A stretch of DNA of 64,000 bases, taken from NCBI RefSeq assembly GCF_932276165.1, contig NC_064009.1:3038001-3102000 (forward strand), in the 5' to 3' direction. The translations under genes were made by a program, and so were the position numbers. Below, piece after piece: positions 1 through 12,360 of this stretch. The notes beneath the pieces were generated by a model. The model made no database searches and was not told where the DNA came from. It saw nothing but the letters and a program-made list of their open reading frames with translations. This DNA comes from Plutella xylostella. Taxonomy: Eukaryota; Arthropoda; Insecta; Lepidoptera; Plutellidae. The stretch's first letter is position 1, and each line of letters begins with the position of its first letter.

Positions 1-647
1 TTACAACAGCCAGTAATTGAGCTGTCGAGAACAAACACGCTACCTCGAATGTTAATAAAATACAGGAAAATGAAACTTTTCAGAATTTCGGGGTATTTCT
101 CATATTTATGTAGTTTAGTTGCTGACAGTTGGTTTCCGACATTTGGAAAATCATGTTTAATTAGCAACTTATCTCCTGGACCCACTAAAATGCAATTACG
201 ACCTAATTTACATGCCAGCGCTGGCTGGATATTTAAGCCATATAAACAGTTTTTAGCGTCGCTGACGATAATATTGCTACTACAGTCGTCAAAATATAAT
301 AGGCCCGTGACCCGTTTAGACAGCTACACAAATTTGCTATTTACTCTTGATTTACTTGATGTAATACATAAAAACACACATAATCTGGCTTATTATTTAA
401 CGGCCGAAAAAAAAACTTAAAGCACCAACAATTACTTATTGTATAGATTTTTCATGATTTACGTTTTGACACCAGCTGTCATCCCATACATTTTAAAGCT
501 GTCCAAACGGGCCTATATTTCGACGACTGTACATAGACTGATATTATGTCTAAAGCAGGGTTCATACGAAGCCAGTAAACCAGTCACTGGCTAGATATAT
601 TTTTAGAGCCAGTGACTATGTATGTAGGTAGGCAGGTATCATGATCA

Positions 648-760
648 CAACCCATCACGTCGAAACTTCTGGGGCCGGGTCTCTTTCCAATGAAGGAAGG
701 GTTTAGGCCTCGTCCACCACGCGGGCCCATTGCGAATTGGTGAACTTTGGATCCCAAATA
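648..760. repeat. Dispersed repeat fragment, copy 1
   Basis: The segment containing tctctttccaatgaagga and gggtttaggcctcgtccacc is a diverged copy of the sequence at about 2408-2482 (tctccttccaaagaagta, gggttttaggcctag). The wording resembles a common lepidopteran LINE-derived fragment, but its parent element was not identified from the sequence. Confidence 0.5.
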
Positions 761-1063
761 AAATTTTCAGTAAAATAAAAATAAATGCATAACAATTTTT
801 ATTTCCGATTTGATGAAAATTGCAAATTGAAAAATACGAGTAGGTACTTCCCACAGTTGCACATTTCAAGTTTGAAATATTAATCCATTTTAAATTAAAA
901 TTCGTAGTCGAAGCGGCCATTTCGAATTTATTATGAATAGTATTTAAAAGTTGTGACCTGAATATCAATTAGCTACTTCAGTTTTAAATAAGATATTTTT
1001 GAGTTAAACTCATAGAAGTTATTAGTATATCTACTAAGGTTTACCAAGATAAAACATTTTTTT

Positions 1064-1261
1064 TTATGTAGCCTGTATCGTGTCCCACTGCTGGGCAAAG
1101 GCCTCCTTATAATATGACCACCGTTCCCGATTCTGTGCTTCTTTCGGCCATTGAGGCAAAAACCTGTCGAGGTCGTCCCGCCATCTCCGTCTGGGTCGAC
1201 GACGTCCATCACTGGGCACCCACTCGGTGACAATTCTGTCACCGATAAAACAATACATCAC
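1064..1261 (-). pseudogene. RTE-type LINE C-terminal fragment
   Basis: A 65-codon minus-strand frame contains RRWRDDLDRFLP, WPKEAQNRERW and EAFAQQWD. This is the typical extreme C-terminus of RTE-clade LINE polyproteins: a conserved W/D-rich tail after the reverse transcriptase. Everything upstream (endonuclease, RT) is missing, so it is a 5'-truncated dead copy. The family call rests on the motif pattern; the wider clade could be wrong. It has no link to the host gene. Confidence 0.6.
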
Positions 1262-2407
1262 AAAATAGAACGGAGGTTAGTAATTTGTATACTTACTGAC
1301 TGACTAAAATGTTGAAGAGAAAAACTAATAACAATTTGGTGGCGTTGGTAAAAGATTCTATACTAAAAACACTTCTTCACTTTGCTTAATTTTTACACCT
1401 TTCAACGGCTGTTCCATTACTGTAATTCTTTTAAAACAGGGCCGTTGCACTCAAAGCAGGAAAACATTTGTATGCTAAGTACCGCTTTTCGTGACCACGT
1501 ACTAGTTACAACTATTGCGGATACAAGGGTTGCCATTTTATTGTTTTTCTAGCTTTCCTGCATGAGCTTTTCTGCATCGTCTTATAGGTTGTTCAAAATT
1601 GCCTATAGAATCTACGGATAAAAAAATACTTTTGAAATCGGTTGGTTAAAGTTTGTGCTCATTCATAAGTCCATAAAAGAATTTTTGACAAGTCATATTT
1701 GACAGTCTTACAGAATCACAAAGCTGTGAAAATAACCCTTTTCTCGACACGCTATTTCAGTTCCACTCTCCTACCCTAGTACCTACTTACTCGGTGGTAT
1801 TATGTAACTCACACCCGGGCAGGCAGCCCTAGATGTCACATTATACCGTGCAGCGGTCGGTCAGTGACCCCTCGTGAGGCGCCTTCAGTGCACTCGCGTT
1901 GCATTTTGTTCTACACAGTTGTTCTATGTTGCATTGTGCTAGGCGGCCTAACAATATGTTGATGGATTAAGGTTTTAAAATGCTTCTACTTCTATAAGAA
2001 TAATTTATATAACCAATCCTGCAAGTTTCAGGTTCATGAAAGCTGCCTTAATTAGGTATATAATCGGTGCCCTGGACGGGCCTACAAAAACAATACAACA
2101 TTGAAATAAACTCTTACAAATTAGCTTAGTAGGTATTTGTAATTTAACAAAGTTACTTAAACCATAACATGGACCTAACTGTAAACTCCACAGCAAGTAA
2201 AATGTCCTTTAACCACCGTTAACTACTTAACTTTTCCTATTACACAGTTTTACTATCGCCCACTATTGGAAAATGCTAATGCAATGTGCTTTAGAGCAAG
2301 TCACTGGAAGTTTGCATAACCTCACACTGCCAGACCAGCGGGGTATAATCATCTACCACATGCTTAGATTAAGTATAATATACGAACTAGATGAACTAGA
2401 TATAGTT

Positions 2408-2482
2408 AATCACGACCCATCACGTCCCCACTGCTGAGGCACGGGTCTCCTTCCAAAGAAGTAAGGGTTTTAGGCCTAGTAG
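2408..2482. repeat. Dispersed repeat fragment, copy 2
   Basis: Same family as the copy at 648-760, in the same orientation, followed by a (TAG)n-like stretch rich in ctagtagtagt to about 2512. Confidence 0.45.
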
Positions 2483-2838
2483 TAGTACTAGTAGTAGAAC
2501 TACTAGATATAGGTAGTATCACATACAAAACAAAGCTTAAGTCCCAGTTTCACCATACTCTGTTAAATCATATTGATGACAATACAATGTAACAGGGGTG
2601 TTAATGATCTAACGGACTATGCTGAAGCTAGGCATAGGACTTTCCGTGTCCGCATTTTGTTTACTGTCAAACCGTTTTAAGTTCAACCTAATGACAACCA
2701 TTGTACCAATGAATAAAGTAACAAATCTTCTAACCGAACTAAAAAATAAGACCGCAGAACTAGAAGTGAAGTGTAATTTTTCGAGACGTTTCTTTTGCAT
2801 TGACACTCCATTTAGTTCGTATTCAAATATCGTTGACC

Positions 2839-3009
2839 TTCTTCTTCTTCTTCTTCTGGTGCCGTCTCCTATCGAAGGTTGGCAATCATCCTGCTGATTT
2901 CCGTCTTGGAGGCCGCCGCACGGAACAATTCTCCAGTGCTCAGCTGGAACCACTGGCGTAGATTTTGCAGCCATGATGTCATTGGCCGCCCAGGCCTCCT
3001 CCTGCCTTG
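2839..3009 (-). mobile_element. 5'-truncated LINE copy with 11-bp target duplication
   Basis: The minus strand encodes GRRRPGRPMTSWLQNLRQWF followed by ELFRAAASKTEISRMIANLR, the C-terminal tail of an RTE-like LINE polyprotein, and ends in a (GAA)n tail (2839-2857 on the + strand reads as TTC repeats). The same 11 bases, tatcgttgacc, flank the copy at 2828-2838 and 3010-3020. This is the target-site duplication expected of target-primed reverse transcription. Only about 170 bp of element is present. Confidence 0.7.
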
Positions 3010-5338
3010 TATCGTTGACCACTCGCCTTTAAATTCATCTGTCAGTGGCACTTTATAAACATAAATAAATATCGCATATAAATTAGATTAAAATGCACGC
3101 TAAGCAAAATTAGATACAATTCACCATATTTACTGACATCACTTTTTTTTATTATTATTTATTTATTTATAGGTAAAATACATAAGAAAAAGACAAGCTT
3201 AAGGATACTACAATAATCCTCGCAGGATTGTGCGCAGCACCTTCATTCTGCGTTATAATTTATATACAATTAACAACTTGTGTCTATTAGTAGGTATCTA
3301 TTTGAAAGTTTGTATGTATAACATTTATGATTCACTATAGCTAAGTATGTAAGTAAAATTTTAAATACATTTTGTACCAACTGACAAACGTTTGACAGAC
3401 TACTAAATACGTTTAGCGTTTGGTGAAATTCCACCTTAGTCTGACAGGAGCTGTCATTTCTTTAGATTGGAATCTGTTACTACTGTGTCTTAGTTACCTA
3501 TTGATGTTGGTTTACTTTATACCAGCTTCAAAGCCATATCGATAGCAGGAGAATAAGACAATACAGGTCCAGTATAGGCCAACTTCGAACATATTGGAAA
3601 GCCATTCCGCACAGTTCGGAATTTAATACTGCTTCGTTCAAGGTCTTTTAAAACACAAAGTTGTAACAAAAAAAGTGTTTACTGAAGGCCTACAACTGTT
3701 TTAGCGTCTTCTAAGCCATAAGTGATATGGTAAATAATACAATATGGTATTATTTTGTACCTATCATTTGATGACCTCCCTGCACTCTCTAACCAGGTGA
3801 TGCTGATTACTGTGACATCTACAAAGAACCATATCCATCTAAGCCTATCCATTTAAAACATCAATCGAAGAGCTATTTGTATTCACAAAGCCTTGTCCTA
3901 TATTGGCACTGGTCCCGGCTGCAGAAAGGCATAAAAACGAACCAACCATTGGCCCGACAGCTCCCCTGGCGATATTGGACATGATTCTTCTACCGTTACG
4001 ATAAAGGGTATATTTGTTTGACGTTCCGTAGTGTCACGGGACACATTAATGTGAATGATCTGTAGCAGTGGTACTGGAAAGCATCCAAAACGGTTACTTG
4101 GCTGATGTTCTAACGAATACCCGACTTGACGGTGAGATAACATTATACGAATGTTTGAAATTAACATGACAATATTTAAATGTAAATGATACGCTCACGA
4201 TCAATTTAATCATAATATTATGTGATCAACTGAACAACATTTGATTAGAAGCCACATTTTTTTTTGTTTTTATTGGGGGTGCTTTATATCTCAGTTTATA
4301 CCACTACTTGGCTTGATTACAAAATCAAAACAACATGTCTATTTTCATTAATAAATTATAATAAAATCATCCATATAGATAACTTACTGACTTGATTAAA
4401 TTTACTTGTTTCACGTAAAACTTTAGCATACAAGACATTTATAACAAAAGTTTCAGAATTTAGATAGACTAGTTACAAACAATTTTCTGCGCCTTCCATT
4501 TAAGTTTGCAAAACAAACTGTTATATTGCGAGAACTTGGGTGCAGTAAAATGTACAATTACGTCCCTTATGTGGTGCATGCAGCAAGTTATAATAATAAA
4601 ACCTGTTGTTTAGTAAGCCATGTATTTTATTAATGTTGAATCGGCTTCTATGTTTAAAAAAATAAAATTCTATCAAATCTCCACTCATCCAGTTTTATTG
4701 ACCGATTATTGCCACACACACCCTTCTCTCAGGTGGACAGACGCCTTACGCACAGGCTACTTTTTATCCCAGAATTTTCACGGAAGGCCTATAAAGGCGA
4801 AGCGCAGCTCGTTAGAAAATCTAGATTAATATAATAAAGTCTCACCCGAATCGCTAACACCACCACGTGCATATCAACCGCACATAAATTTTGCAACACT
4901 ACTAGCAATACAAACCGGTGGTATTTCACGTACCTAAATTAATTATTGTCGGTGCTGAGATGGCCACAACCCACCGTTGGTGCAGCGCAATAACTTGGAG
5001 CCGCTGCATAATATATGCAACCTTCTTGTTTAATTTAATCCCTTGCATAGTCGAGACGTTTTAGCATTTCTTTGTGCAGTGTCTGGAGTAATGAAGAACG
5101 TATGTAGCTGTTGGATTAAAGGTAGTTCGGGTTGTGGCGGCTAGATTGCTTGGCGGACGGCTTAGGCTAACTTTGATAATTGCATGACCTTTTCAGGAGA
5201 ATAATATGAAAAACTATTGATATAAACAAATCATAAACAAAGGTCAAAGTTGTAATTCGCAATTATGACCTGTCATAAATTTATACATATGTGTACTACG
5301 TATGTTGAAAATATTTTGCTGCATTCAGCAACTTTCAT

Positions 5339-5375
5339 TCAACTTTTTCTTGTGGTTTCCACAAGAAAAAGTTGA
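5339..5375. repeat. Perfect 17-bp hairpin with 3-nt loop
   Basis: Bases 5339-5355 (tcaactttttcttgtgg) are the exact reverse complement of 5359-5375, with ttt between them. The stem is too short and the loop too tight for a normal microRNA precursor. No element boundary is evident around it. Confidence 0.85.
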
Positions 5376-6068
5376 CTGACTGAATTTTAAAACAGACAGT
5401 TGCTAGTTGTTAACTATATTAAACAATTCATAAACTAATAAAGTTATAACACTAATAACCTATGAATAATACTCAGAGAAATGTTTTTTTCTCATTTTCG
5501 TATTCGATTTCATTATACCCTATTTATTAATAATAATATGTACAATGTTTTGAGACCACGTTGAGTTATGAAGTTAGAAGCCAGTAGCCACCTGCTTAGC
5601 AACAATGCAAGGCTCGGCACAGAGTGAGACCTCAGATATTGTTGTCTTGCTCATCGCGTGGCTCTCTCGGCCTTGACATTTGTGGGTGAGCTAAACAGTC
5701 TCAGCTTTCAGCCACTCCCGTCCAATCACCGCTCATTTATTCACCACCGACGAAGGAAGCTTAGTAGAGAAACTTCTAGAAGCAGGTTTGTTTACTAAGT
5801 ACTTACCTGTTATAGTTGTTAGTACACGAATAAAGGTAAGGGTTCACTTTTTGGCATCGCACGCAACGGACGCATCGAATTCAGTATTATTTTGTTTAGA
5901 AATTCACTCAAGTGCGTCCACTTCATCGACATTGCCCTCGCCGTTTGTCCATATACACTTATGAAAATCCGTTTGGTCCGATACTTTCGATACCGATAGA
6001 TGGTCGCTAGTCTTAATAGGAGAGGATCTTCAACATACTACTTACTAAATACCATTATTTGTACACAC

Positions 6069-6110
6069 GGAAGTAATAAGTACTGTTGTACTTAAGTACT
6101 TATTACTTCC
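6069..6110. repeat. Perfect 16-bp inverted repeat, 10-nt loop
   Basis: ggaagtaataagtact at 6069-6084 pairs perfectly with 6095-6110. Function unknown; it may be a foldback remnant. Confidence 0.8.
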
Positions 6111-6207
6111 ATGTTTTTAAATGAACACTGAAAAAAATTGTGTAAATCCCATCATATACATTTAGCACAAAAAAACCTTAAAAAAGTATAAGACACTATT
6201 GATAATT

Positions 6208-6331
6208 AAGGTTGTCTGATAGAGATCGCTTTAAGCAATAAGACCGCCTTTTTTGTATTTTTTATATATAAGTTGTGATAATGTAATGTTTTCTTTAATG
6301 GTGGTAAATAAAGAGTATTCTATTCTATTTT
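6208..6331 (+). mobile_element. LINE 3'-end fragment (CR1/jockey-like family)
   Basis: The segment starts ggttgtctgatagagatcgc, contains aataagaccgcctt and ends aataaagagtattctattct. The same signature follows the CR1/jockey-like coding remnant at 26549-26758 (copy at about 26985-27116), and occurs inverted at about 26325-26442. It is therefore a 5'-truncated copy of that LINE family's 3' UTR. Confidence 0.6.
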
Positions 6332-7017
6332 ATAACACAAAGTACAAGAAACGGTGTTACCGCAAAAATAAGTATATTTCAGCCCACTCCGAAGATAGTA
6401 GATCCAGCTGAATTTCAGCCCAGACAGGAGCAGGCCGAAACACCTTTGACAAAAGCGTCGTCAAAAGGCAGAGTGTGTCGGAAGCGTTCATTCGCTTTGC
6501 TGACACCTCCGTCACATTGTACCATTCTTTCACTTTCTATACGTGAGTGTGGGAGGAGCCCAAGAACCATTAGCATTGTCTAAGATTTCCTATTTTTCTT
6601 TTCCTTGAAGACTATTTCTATAATGTATACAGAGAGGAATTACCTTTGACTTTCTGTTGTTGGCTTGTTTAATATATTTAACGTATGGCTTTATTCACTG
6701 GTTACAAAAAATATATATTAAAATACAGTAAAATACCACCTCTGACTATGGGTGTCCAAATTTGCAAGTTACTGTCTCGCATCACATTAGCTGTTGGCTT
6801 GTGAGTACGCGACGTACAGAGCAACTCTCACTATCACTGGAGCTCTGAAAAGAGTACAAAGCAATAATTATCTTGCTATGTAAGTCAGATACTTTCAGCT
6901 GCAAACGGAAACCATTATATAGGTATAGTATGTACAGCTTAACAAGTATAAATTAAAGATAAAGTTTAGAATTAAATTAAAACTATGTACCTGTCCTCTA
7001 ATCAACAACTGAAAACA

Positions 7018-7135
7018 CTGGTGTATGCTACGAAACGTAGACGTCTACTACGAACCGCCTACTAGCTTGTTATGAAGTGCTACGTCGTAGTACGCGTGCT
7101 ACGCCGCGACGTCGTAGCGAATCGTTTCGGTTTCG
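7018..7135. repeat. CTACG/CGTAG-rich repeat, copy 1
   Basis: Dense alternation of ctacg and its complement cgtag (for example gctacgtcgtagtacgcg, gctacgccgcgacgtcgtag) makes many short palindromes. A second locus of the same kind lies at about 61875-61975. Family unknown. Confidence 0.55.
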
Positions 7136-7905
7136 TTTGTAATAATAACATAAATGATTACTGTCGTTTTTAATTGAAATCTCTATTTTAATTTAAAACA
7201 AATACAGCACGTGATTGGAAGCAATATTAGTTAGAATAAATGTTTATTATGAAATATTTTGTAAATACATATTAGTTAAGTAGGTAATTAATAATAACAC
7301 AAAATAATATTGTTATTTAAATACAAATAAATACACTAGACTGTAAGAATAAGTGCCACACTTTGGGTCTTAGCACAAAAACTTAGACAGTATTTAACAA
7401 ATGTTTAGCGCTGTCAAGCGCCTACAAAATCTGTCAAATTTTGTTTTAAACACTGTTTACAGTGTTTAAAGTTTTTTTGTGTTAGCACAGTTTATGTTCA
7501 AAATATTATTAACAAAAACTTTTGTAGTATTGCATAATATTTGAATGTTCATGAACCCACCTACCCCAGTCTAATGCAACAGCTTATACCAACACGTAGT
7601 ATAATGTTAGGACGTGACAACGTAAGTCTTGTCTAGGACTTAGTTCTGGTGCACGCCGGAAGCCTGGTATTAGAACCTAATTCTCACGAGCACCCTGTAT
7701 CGTATTACTAAGAGCTCAATAGTCGTGACGGCAGTGGGTTCAGAGTAAATTCTGTGTGTGATGAAAACGAAGGAAGAAAGAAGTAAAGTAAAAAAGTGGT
7801 GAGGCCGTAACAAGTTTGTATTGTTTTTAAAATAAAAATAAAGACTCCTTTCAGTAAAATTCCAAAGTTTCAATATTTAAGGTTCCTCCTTCGTGATGCA
7901 TCCTG

Positions 7906-8004
7906 TATACAGGGTGTTACAAAATGGGTAAACTAAGCCGAAACCTACATGAGCACCATGTTTTATCTAAGCCTAGTATACCCCTTTTGCAACACCCTGT
8001 ATAC
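7906..8004. mobile_element. MITE of the ACAGGGTGTTGCAAA family, complete
   Basis: The left end tatacagggtgttacaaaa and right end (reverse complement tatacagggtgttgcaaaa) form near-perfect terminal inverted repeats about 99 bp apart. Further internal motifs (gtaaactaagccgaaacc; taagcctagtatacccc) are also inverted relative to each other. No coding capacity. Relatives occur at 28703-28965, 45732-45864 and 57610-57786, with isolated ends near 28053, 30796, 31160, 43514 and 43832. Confidence 0.7.
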
Positions 8005-9997
8005 CTGTTTTTTTTTGTTCCATAATCCCCTCTGCACCATTTATGGATAAAAGCCTAATCGTCGTGTTCAAACAACAAAATAGGAATGTAATAAAAGTTA
8101 AAAATTTAAAACAAATATTTTTAAAAAAGACTGCGTTGTTACCGGTTCGTTTTTCCAGGAAAATTTTTCAGTATGTACGTTGCGGCTTTAACCGTTAGTA
8201 GGATATTAAAAACACTATTCATGGGATTAAAAACTTTTATACAGGTTTGGGGCATGATGAAAATTACCTATATAGCACGTCAGTTTCTACTATACTTTTA
8301 CTTATGGGCTAGATTTTTATACCTAATTCCAAAAGTCGTCGTCAATCTAGCTTTTGTAGTCGTAACTGATTACTGAGGTTCAGAAATACATGGCACCGAT
8401 TTAAAGTGGTTGTTTACTGGACGCTTCCGTGCTTTGGACGGCACATTAAGCCGTGGGTCCCCCTTTCAGATTACTACACCACTTTTGACAACATCCTGTA
8501 TATGTAGGAAGGTAACGTACGGTATACAAAAGCAGACAAGACATTTCTCCTCGACAACACAATGGCTCGTTCCAATCTCTCATTTATTCAACAGCCGGCC
8601 GAAGCCCGCTTGGCGTCAGGCCAATGACCATTTGTGCATGCTCTTTGCTGGTTATAAACTTTTTTTGATAATTAAGTTTCGAAAACCGTTTGTTGACCCC
8701 GGCTTCGCACTTGGGGTGGTCGTAATCGTTGACTTTAGTGTTGTTAGACCGCTTCGGTCGGTTAATAGTGGGTAAGTTGACGCGTCCTTATTACGAGAAA
8801 TAACATTTGAAAGTAAGTAAGAAGAATAAGCATATGTGTACCTATTACTTCCATGGTGTGACCATCAATATTCGATAAAAAAATAGACTTTTTACTTTTT
8901 TTTTGTAATTATATTAAGTATAGACTGAAATAAAATTACATGAACAGTCATATTACTATTTCAATGGTTGTGCAATGCAAATTATGGCGAGACGTATTAT
9001 TTTACGTAAAACGTTACGTTTACGTACGTAAAAAATAATACCAATCAGAAAAAGTAATAGTTTGTTAGTAACTAAAACATGCTTTAACACATACCCTTTT
9101 TGCAACTTACTGTATATAATTATGTAACAGTTCTTATAAATTGTGAATATTTATCTAAAAATGCTAAGAAAAAACAGCTTCTACAGATACTGACGTTACT
9201 AGTTTGAAAATAGGTCATACTAATTAACTTTTATTTTGAATTAATCCTTAAACTAACAACAGTTGCTCTAGATAACCAGGAGAACAAACATCAAATCGAA
9301 ACGCGGCTATAAATTGTGCAAGGCTACAAAAAGTGTGTTTTTTTCGTTATTTTCTTTATTCAGAGTTGTTCGTTTTCTGGCGGTCTGCCAAACGATGCAG
9401 TTGTAACCAAGATATGGTAATATTTGCAGTTTAACTACCAGTATCTTCATAATGTCCTCTTTGTACAAATTTTAGTGTTCGAGCTATCGTTACGATTTTA
9501 AGTTTAGCTTTTTGGTAAATAAAATATCAATAGATATAAATACGTGTCTATTATTATGTGCAAGGCGATGACTATAAAAAAATTTAAAGACTGTAAATTC
9601 ACAATAAGTATTTATTTTTATTAATAGGTATATAGGGCATAACATTTCCTTACTCCGTTATAGCGGTATTATAACTACAATTGTGTACGTTACGTAAGCG
9701 CCTCCTACCAATTTTTACCGCGCAAAGAAAATACGAGTACCTAAGTGGTACAATCTGGAACCATTCCAATGAACGCGAAGATACTTTAACACGAGTTACT
9801 AAAATAATGATGTACCGTGCCTTTTGTGTGAAGAGTGTCTTGTTTTTGCCTGAAGATAACACCTCGGAGATCTGTGAAGCCTAAAGGCAGATGCTAATCT
9901 GACTGGGCTATCCTTCCAACACAAAACCCAGCTCTTGTGCTTGTCACACAAGTGTATATGTTAGAAAAAATAAATATTGACTTCGGAGAGCCTATCA

Positions 9998-10157
9998 CAG
10001 GATTCGATGCTATTATAAAAACTACACAAACATATGGAAAAAGATACCTGTTCTGCCAACTGTCACTATCAAAATGTAAGGCAAATTTGTTAGTTCCAAA
10101 AGTGACATTTGTTTTTTCCATATGTTTGTGTAGTTTCGAAAATAGTATCGAATCCTG
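9998..10157. mobile_element. Foldback element with about 46-bp arms
   Basis: The left arm (caggattcgatgctatta, then aactacacaaacatatgg) at 9998-10043 is repeated in inverse at 10112-10157 (ccatatgtttgtgtagttt, then agtatcgaatcctg) with a few mismatches. About 70 bp of unrelated spacer lies between. It looks like a MITE or foldback; no coding content. Confidence 0.65.
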
Positions 10158-11420
10158 GCTATGTAATCGATGTTCTATCGAAAAGCAGTATGATAAAATT
10201 CGTATCCCTTCGGATCAATCGTTGATAACATCCCTTCCTATTGTATAAATACAATCGCAGGCAATGAAAAGGCTCCAGTGACTATAGCATCAAATAACTG
10301 AAAATACTCCTAAACTTTGGTTAGCTAATGAGACCTTCTTCAATATTGAAGTACATTTAACAGCGCATCAGAATATTGTCAACTACAAACGTAATATTGT
10401 GTTAAATTTTTTAAATGAAACGTTTTAAAAATTCAGTCTGTTTGGTGTCGGCAGGTGAAACTTTATCATTGCTCGCGACTTTTTAATAATAACTCAATTA
10501 ATTTACTTCACATCCTTTCACTTCGGAAATTCGAGGTCTTTCCCCGATCGGCGGAGTACGTGATGGAAATTCAGTATGGACTTGAGACAACTGGTGGAAG
10601 CTACTCCCGGGGAGTGTATCAATGTCGGCCGACGGAGGGGGGCATTGGGGGGGGGGGCCACTGAAACAACTCAATTGCCATAAACAAGAGCTGTTAGAAT
10701 TATTTTTATTGGAATACATTTACAGTGTGCCTTTTTTCCGGAGCGATCAAAACCGATAAGAAACAATTAGGTATGTTTCATAAATTTTATGATTAGATTA
10801 TGGAATACTGAACGACTCGTGATAAAATTCCTTTAAATACCTAATAGGATAAAATAATCAATCAATTAGAGCAATAATTTCAGCAATTCAATTAACATGC
10901 ATGCAATTGAAATACAAAATTCATTTCCAAACAAATCATTGAAATTAAGTTATGCGATGAAATTGTGAACATTTTAATGATGAAACTCGGGCGTCCACAC
11001 AAAATGACATATTTATTTACTCTCCCAGAGAAATATGGACGCAATTTGTCCTCCAAATTAAATTAATTGACACTCAAACAAAGAAAAACGGTTTTCGCCA
11101 GCAAAAATATCCATTTCGCTAATGAAAACTCAGGAGACATGAAGAGCAGTGATTAATGGTCAAGTGGTATCCAAATTCCCCCCAAGCTGGGAGCCGTTAT
11201 AACTGGAGCTGGCAACACTAACAAATTGGATAGAACCTACTTTAGGACGGTAAAATAACTTTAGAGGCAGCAAGCTTCAAAGTTTTATTTAGTTCAGGAC
11301 TGTGGCAGTCTCGGCGCCGTTTTATGTGTAGCGGCCAAGTTACTAGTTACTTCCAACACCTTTTTAAACAGTTATGAATTACTAGCTTTTCCCGCGAGCT
11401 TTGCGCTTTATAAGGTTATC

Positions 11421-11502
11421 CCGTGGATATTTCAGGTAAAAGCATACCTATGTGTTAGCCTGGTTTAACACATAGGTATGCTTTTACCTGAAATATCCAC
11501 GG
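11421..11502. repeat. Perfect 37-bp palindrome with 8-nt spacer
   Basis: Bases 11421-11457 (starting ccgtggatatttcaggtaaa) are exactly reverse-complementary to 11466-11502; the spacer is gcctggtt. The left arm and the preceding ttttcccgcgagctttgcgc resemble a common lepidopteran dispersed repeat, so the right arm is probably an inverted duplication of it. It could be a real foldback or an assembly or library snap-back artefact. Confidence 0.85.
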
Positions 11503-11719
11503 CCACAAGTCATCTTCTTTCATAACAAAAATCGAAATTGGTTTTGACATTTCCTAAAGGTGAGCACTGGGGATTTTTGTAGCATGACTTTTTGTGACTT
11601 GCTATTCATACAATTTCTCCGTGATTTTTTTATCGCAATGTAGGTACGTACCAATTTCGTACCGACATACAAACTTATATAATGTTATATTCTCTGTGGA
11701 GGTATATGGTAAGTAGGTA

Positions 11720-11784
11720 TACCTGGCTCTATCGAATGAAACGTGTGTGCATATCCTCAAGGTCTAAACTGCCTTCCTAAGCTT
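11720..11784 (-). mobile_element. SINE tail fragment, inverted
   Basis: The reverse complement contains aagcttaggaaggcagtt and the pattern gagccaggt. It matches the body and tail of the complete SINE at 21658-21986 (aagcttaggaaggcagttag, gagagccaggtgcagg) with scattered changes. The tRNA-like head is absent. Confidence 0.6.
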
Positions 11785-12316
11785 AAAATCCATGTATCGA
11801 GAAACATACACAACAAATAAAACACTATACGGATTAAGAACATCCCAAAAAGAAAGATGTGAAAAGGTGACAAAAACGGGTTCTAGAACTCATGAAAAAA
11901 ACACGAAATGCATTTACGGAGAGGTTTTCCATATTTCTGTGAAATCCGATACGTTCATCGCACGCCGGGTCAACACGCCGCCGCCACCGCCGCCGCCGGA
12001 TTATGACATACGTTCGTATGCAAAAGGAACATTTGGAAGTGTATTTACTATGTAAATAGCATGTTTAAAGCGAGAGCGCCGCGTCGGCAACATTTTCATT
12101 TATTTCGTGTTGCCACAAAGAATTTCGCATAATCTGCCAATTTGCAGAGAGACCCAAAGGCTTTGAAACGCCAAATTTGGAAACACAAATTGTAGTTATT
12201 GAGTTCTTATATGGTGTCTTTGTGCTTTCTGCTTGTTAACAGTCATTTGCTTTCTTTTCATATAAACTTGGTTGTGCTTTTATCTTTTAAGCTGGATTAT
12301 AGAATATTAAAACTAC

Positions 12317-12360
12317 TTTTTACGGTTTTCTATTTTATAATTATAAGAAAACCGTAAAAA
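12317..12360. repeat. 15-bp perfect hairpin
   Basis: tttttacggttttct at 12317-12331 pairs perfectly with 12346-12360 across a 14-nt AT loop. Function unknown. Confidence 0.75.

Noticed and set aside
3898..4167. 89-codon minus-strand frame of moderate GC
   Set aside because: Could be a decayed element, but no motif supports a call.
8410..8775. 121-codon frame
   Set aside because: No recognisable motif, low coding character, and no splice sites linking it to a gene.
11421..11502. microRNA precursor
   Set aside because: Perfect arms derived from a dispersed repeat point to an inverted duplication; no sign of the bulged stem typical of animal microRNAs.
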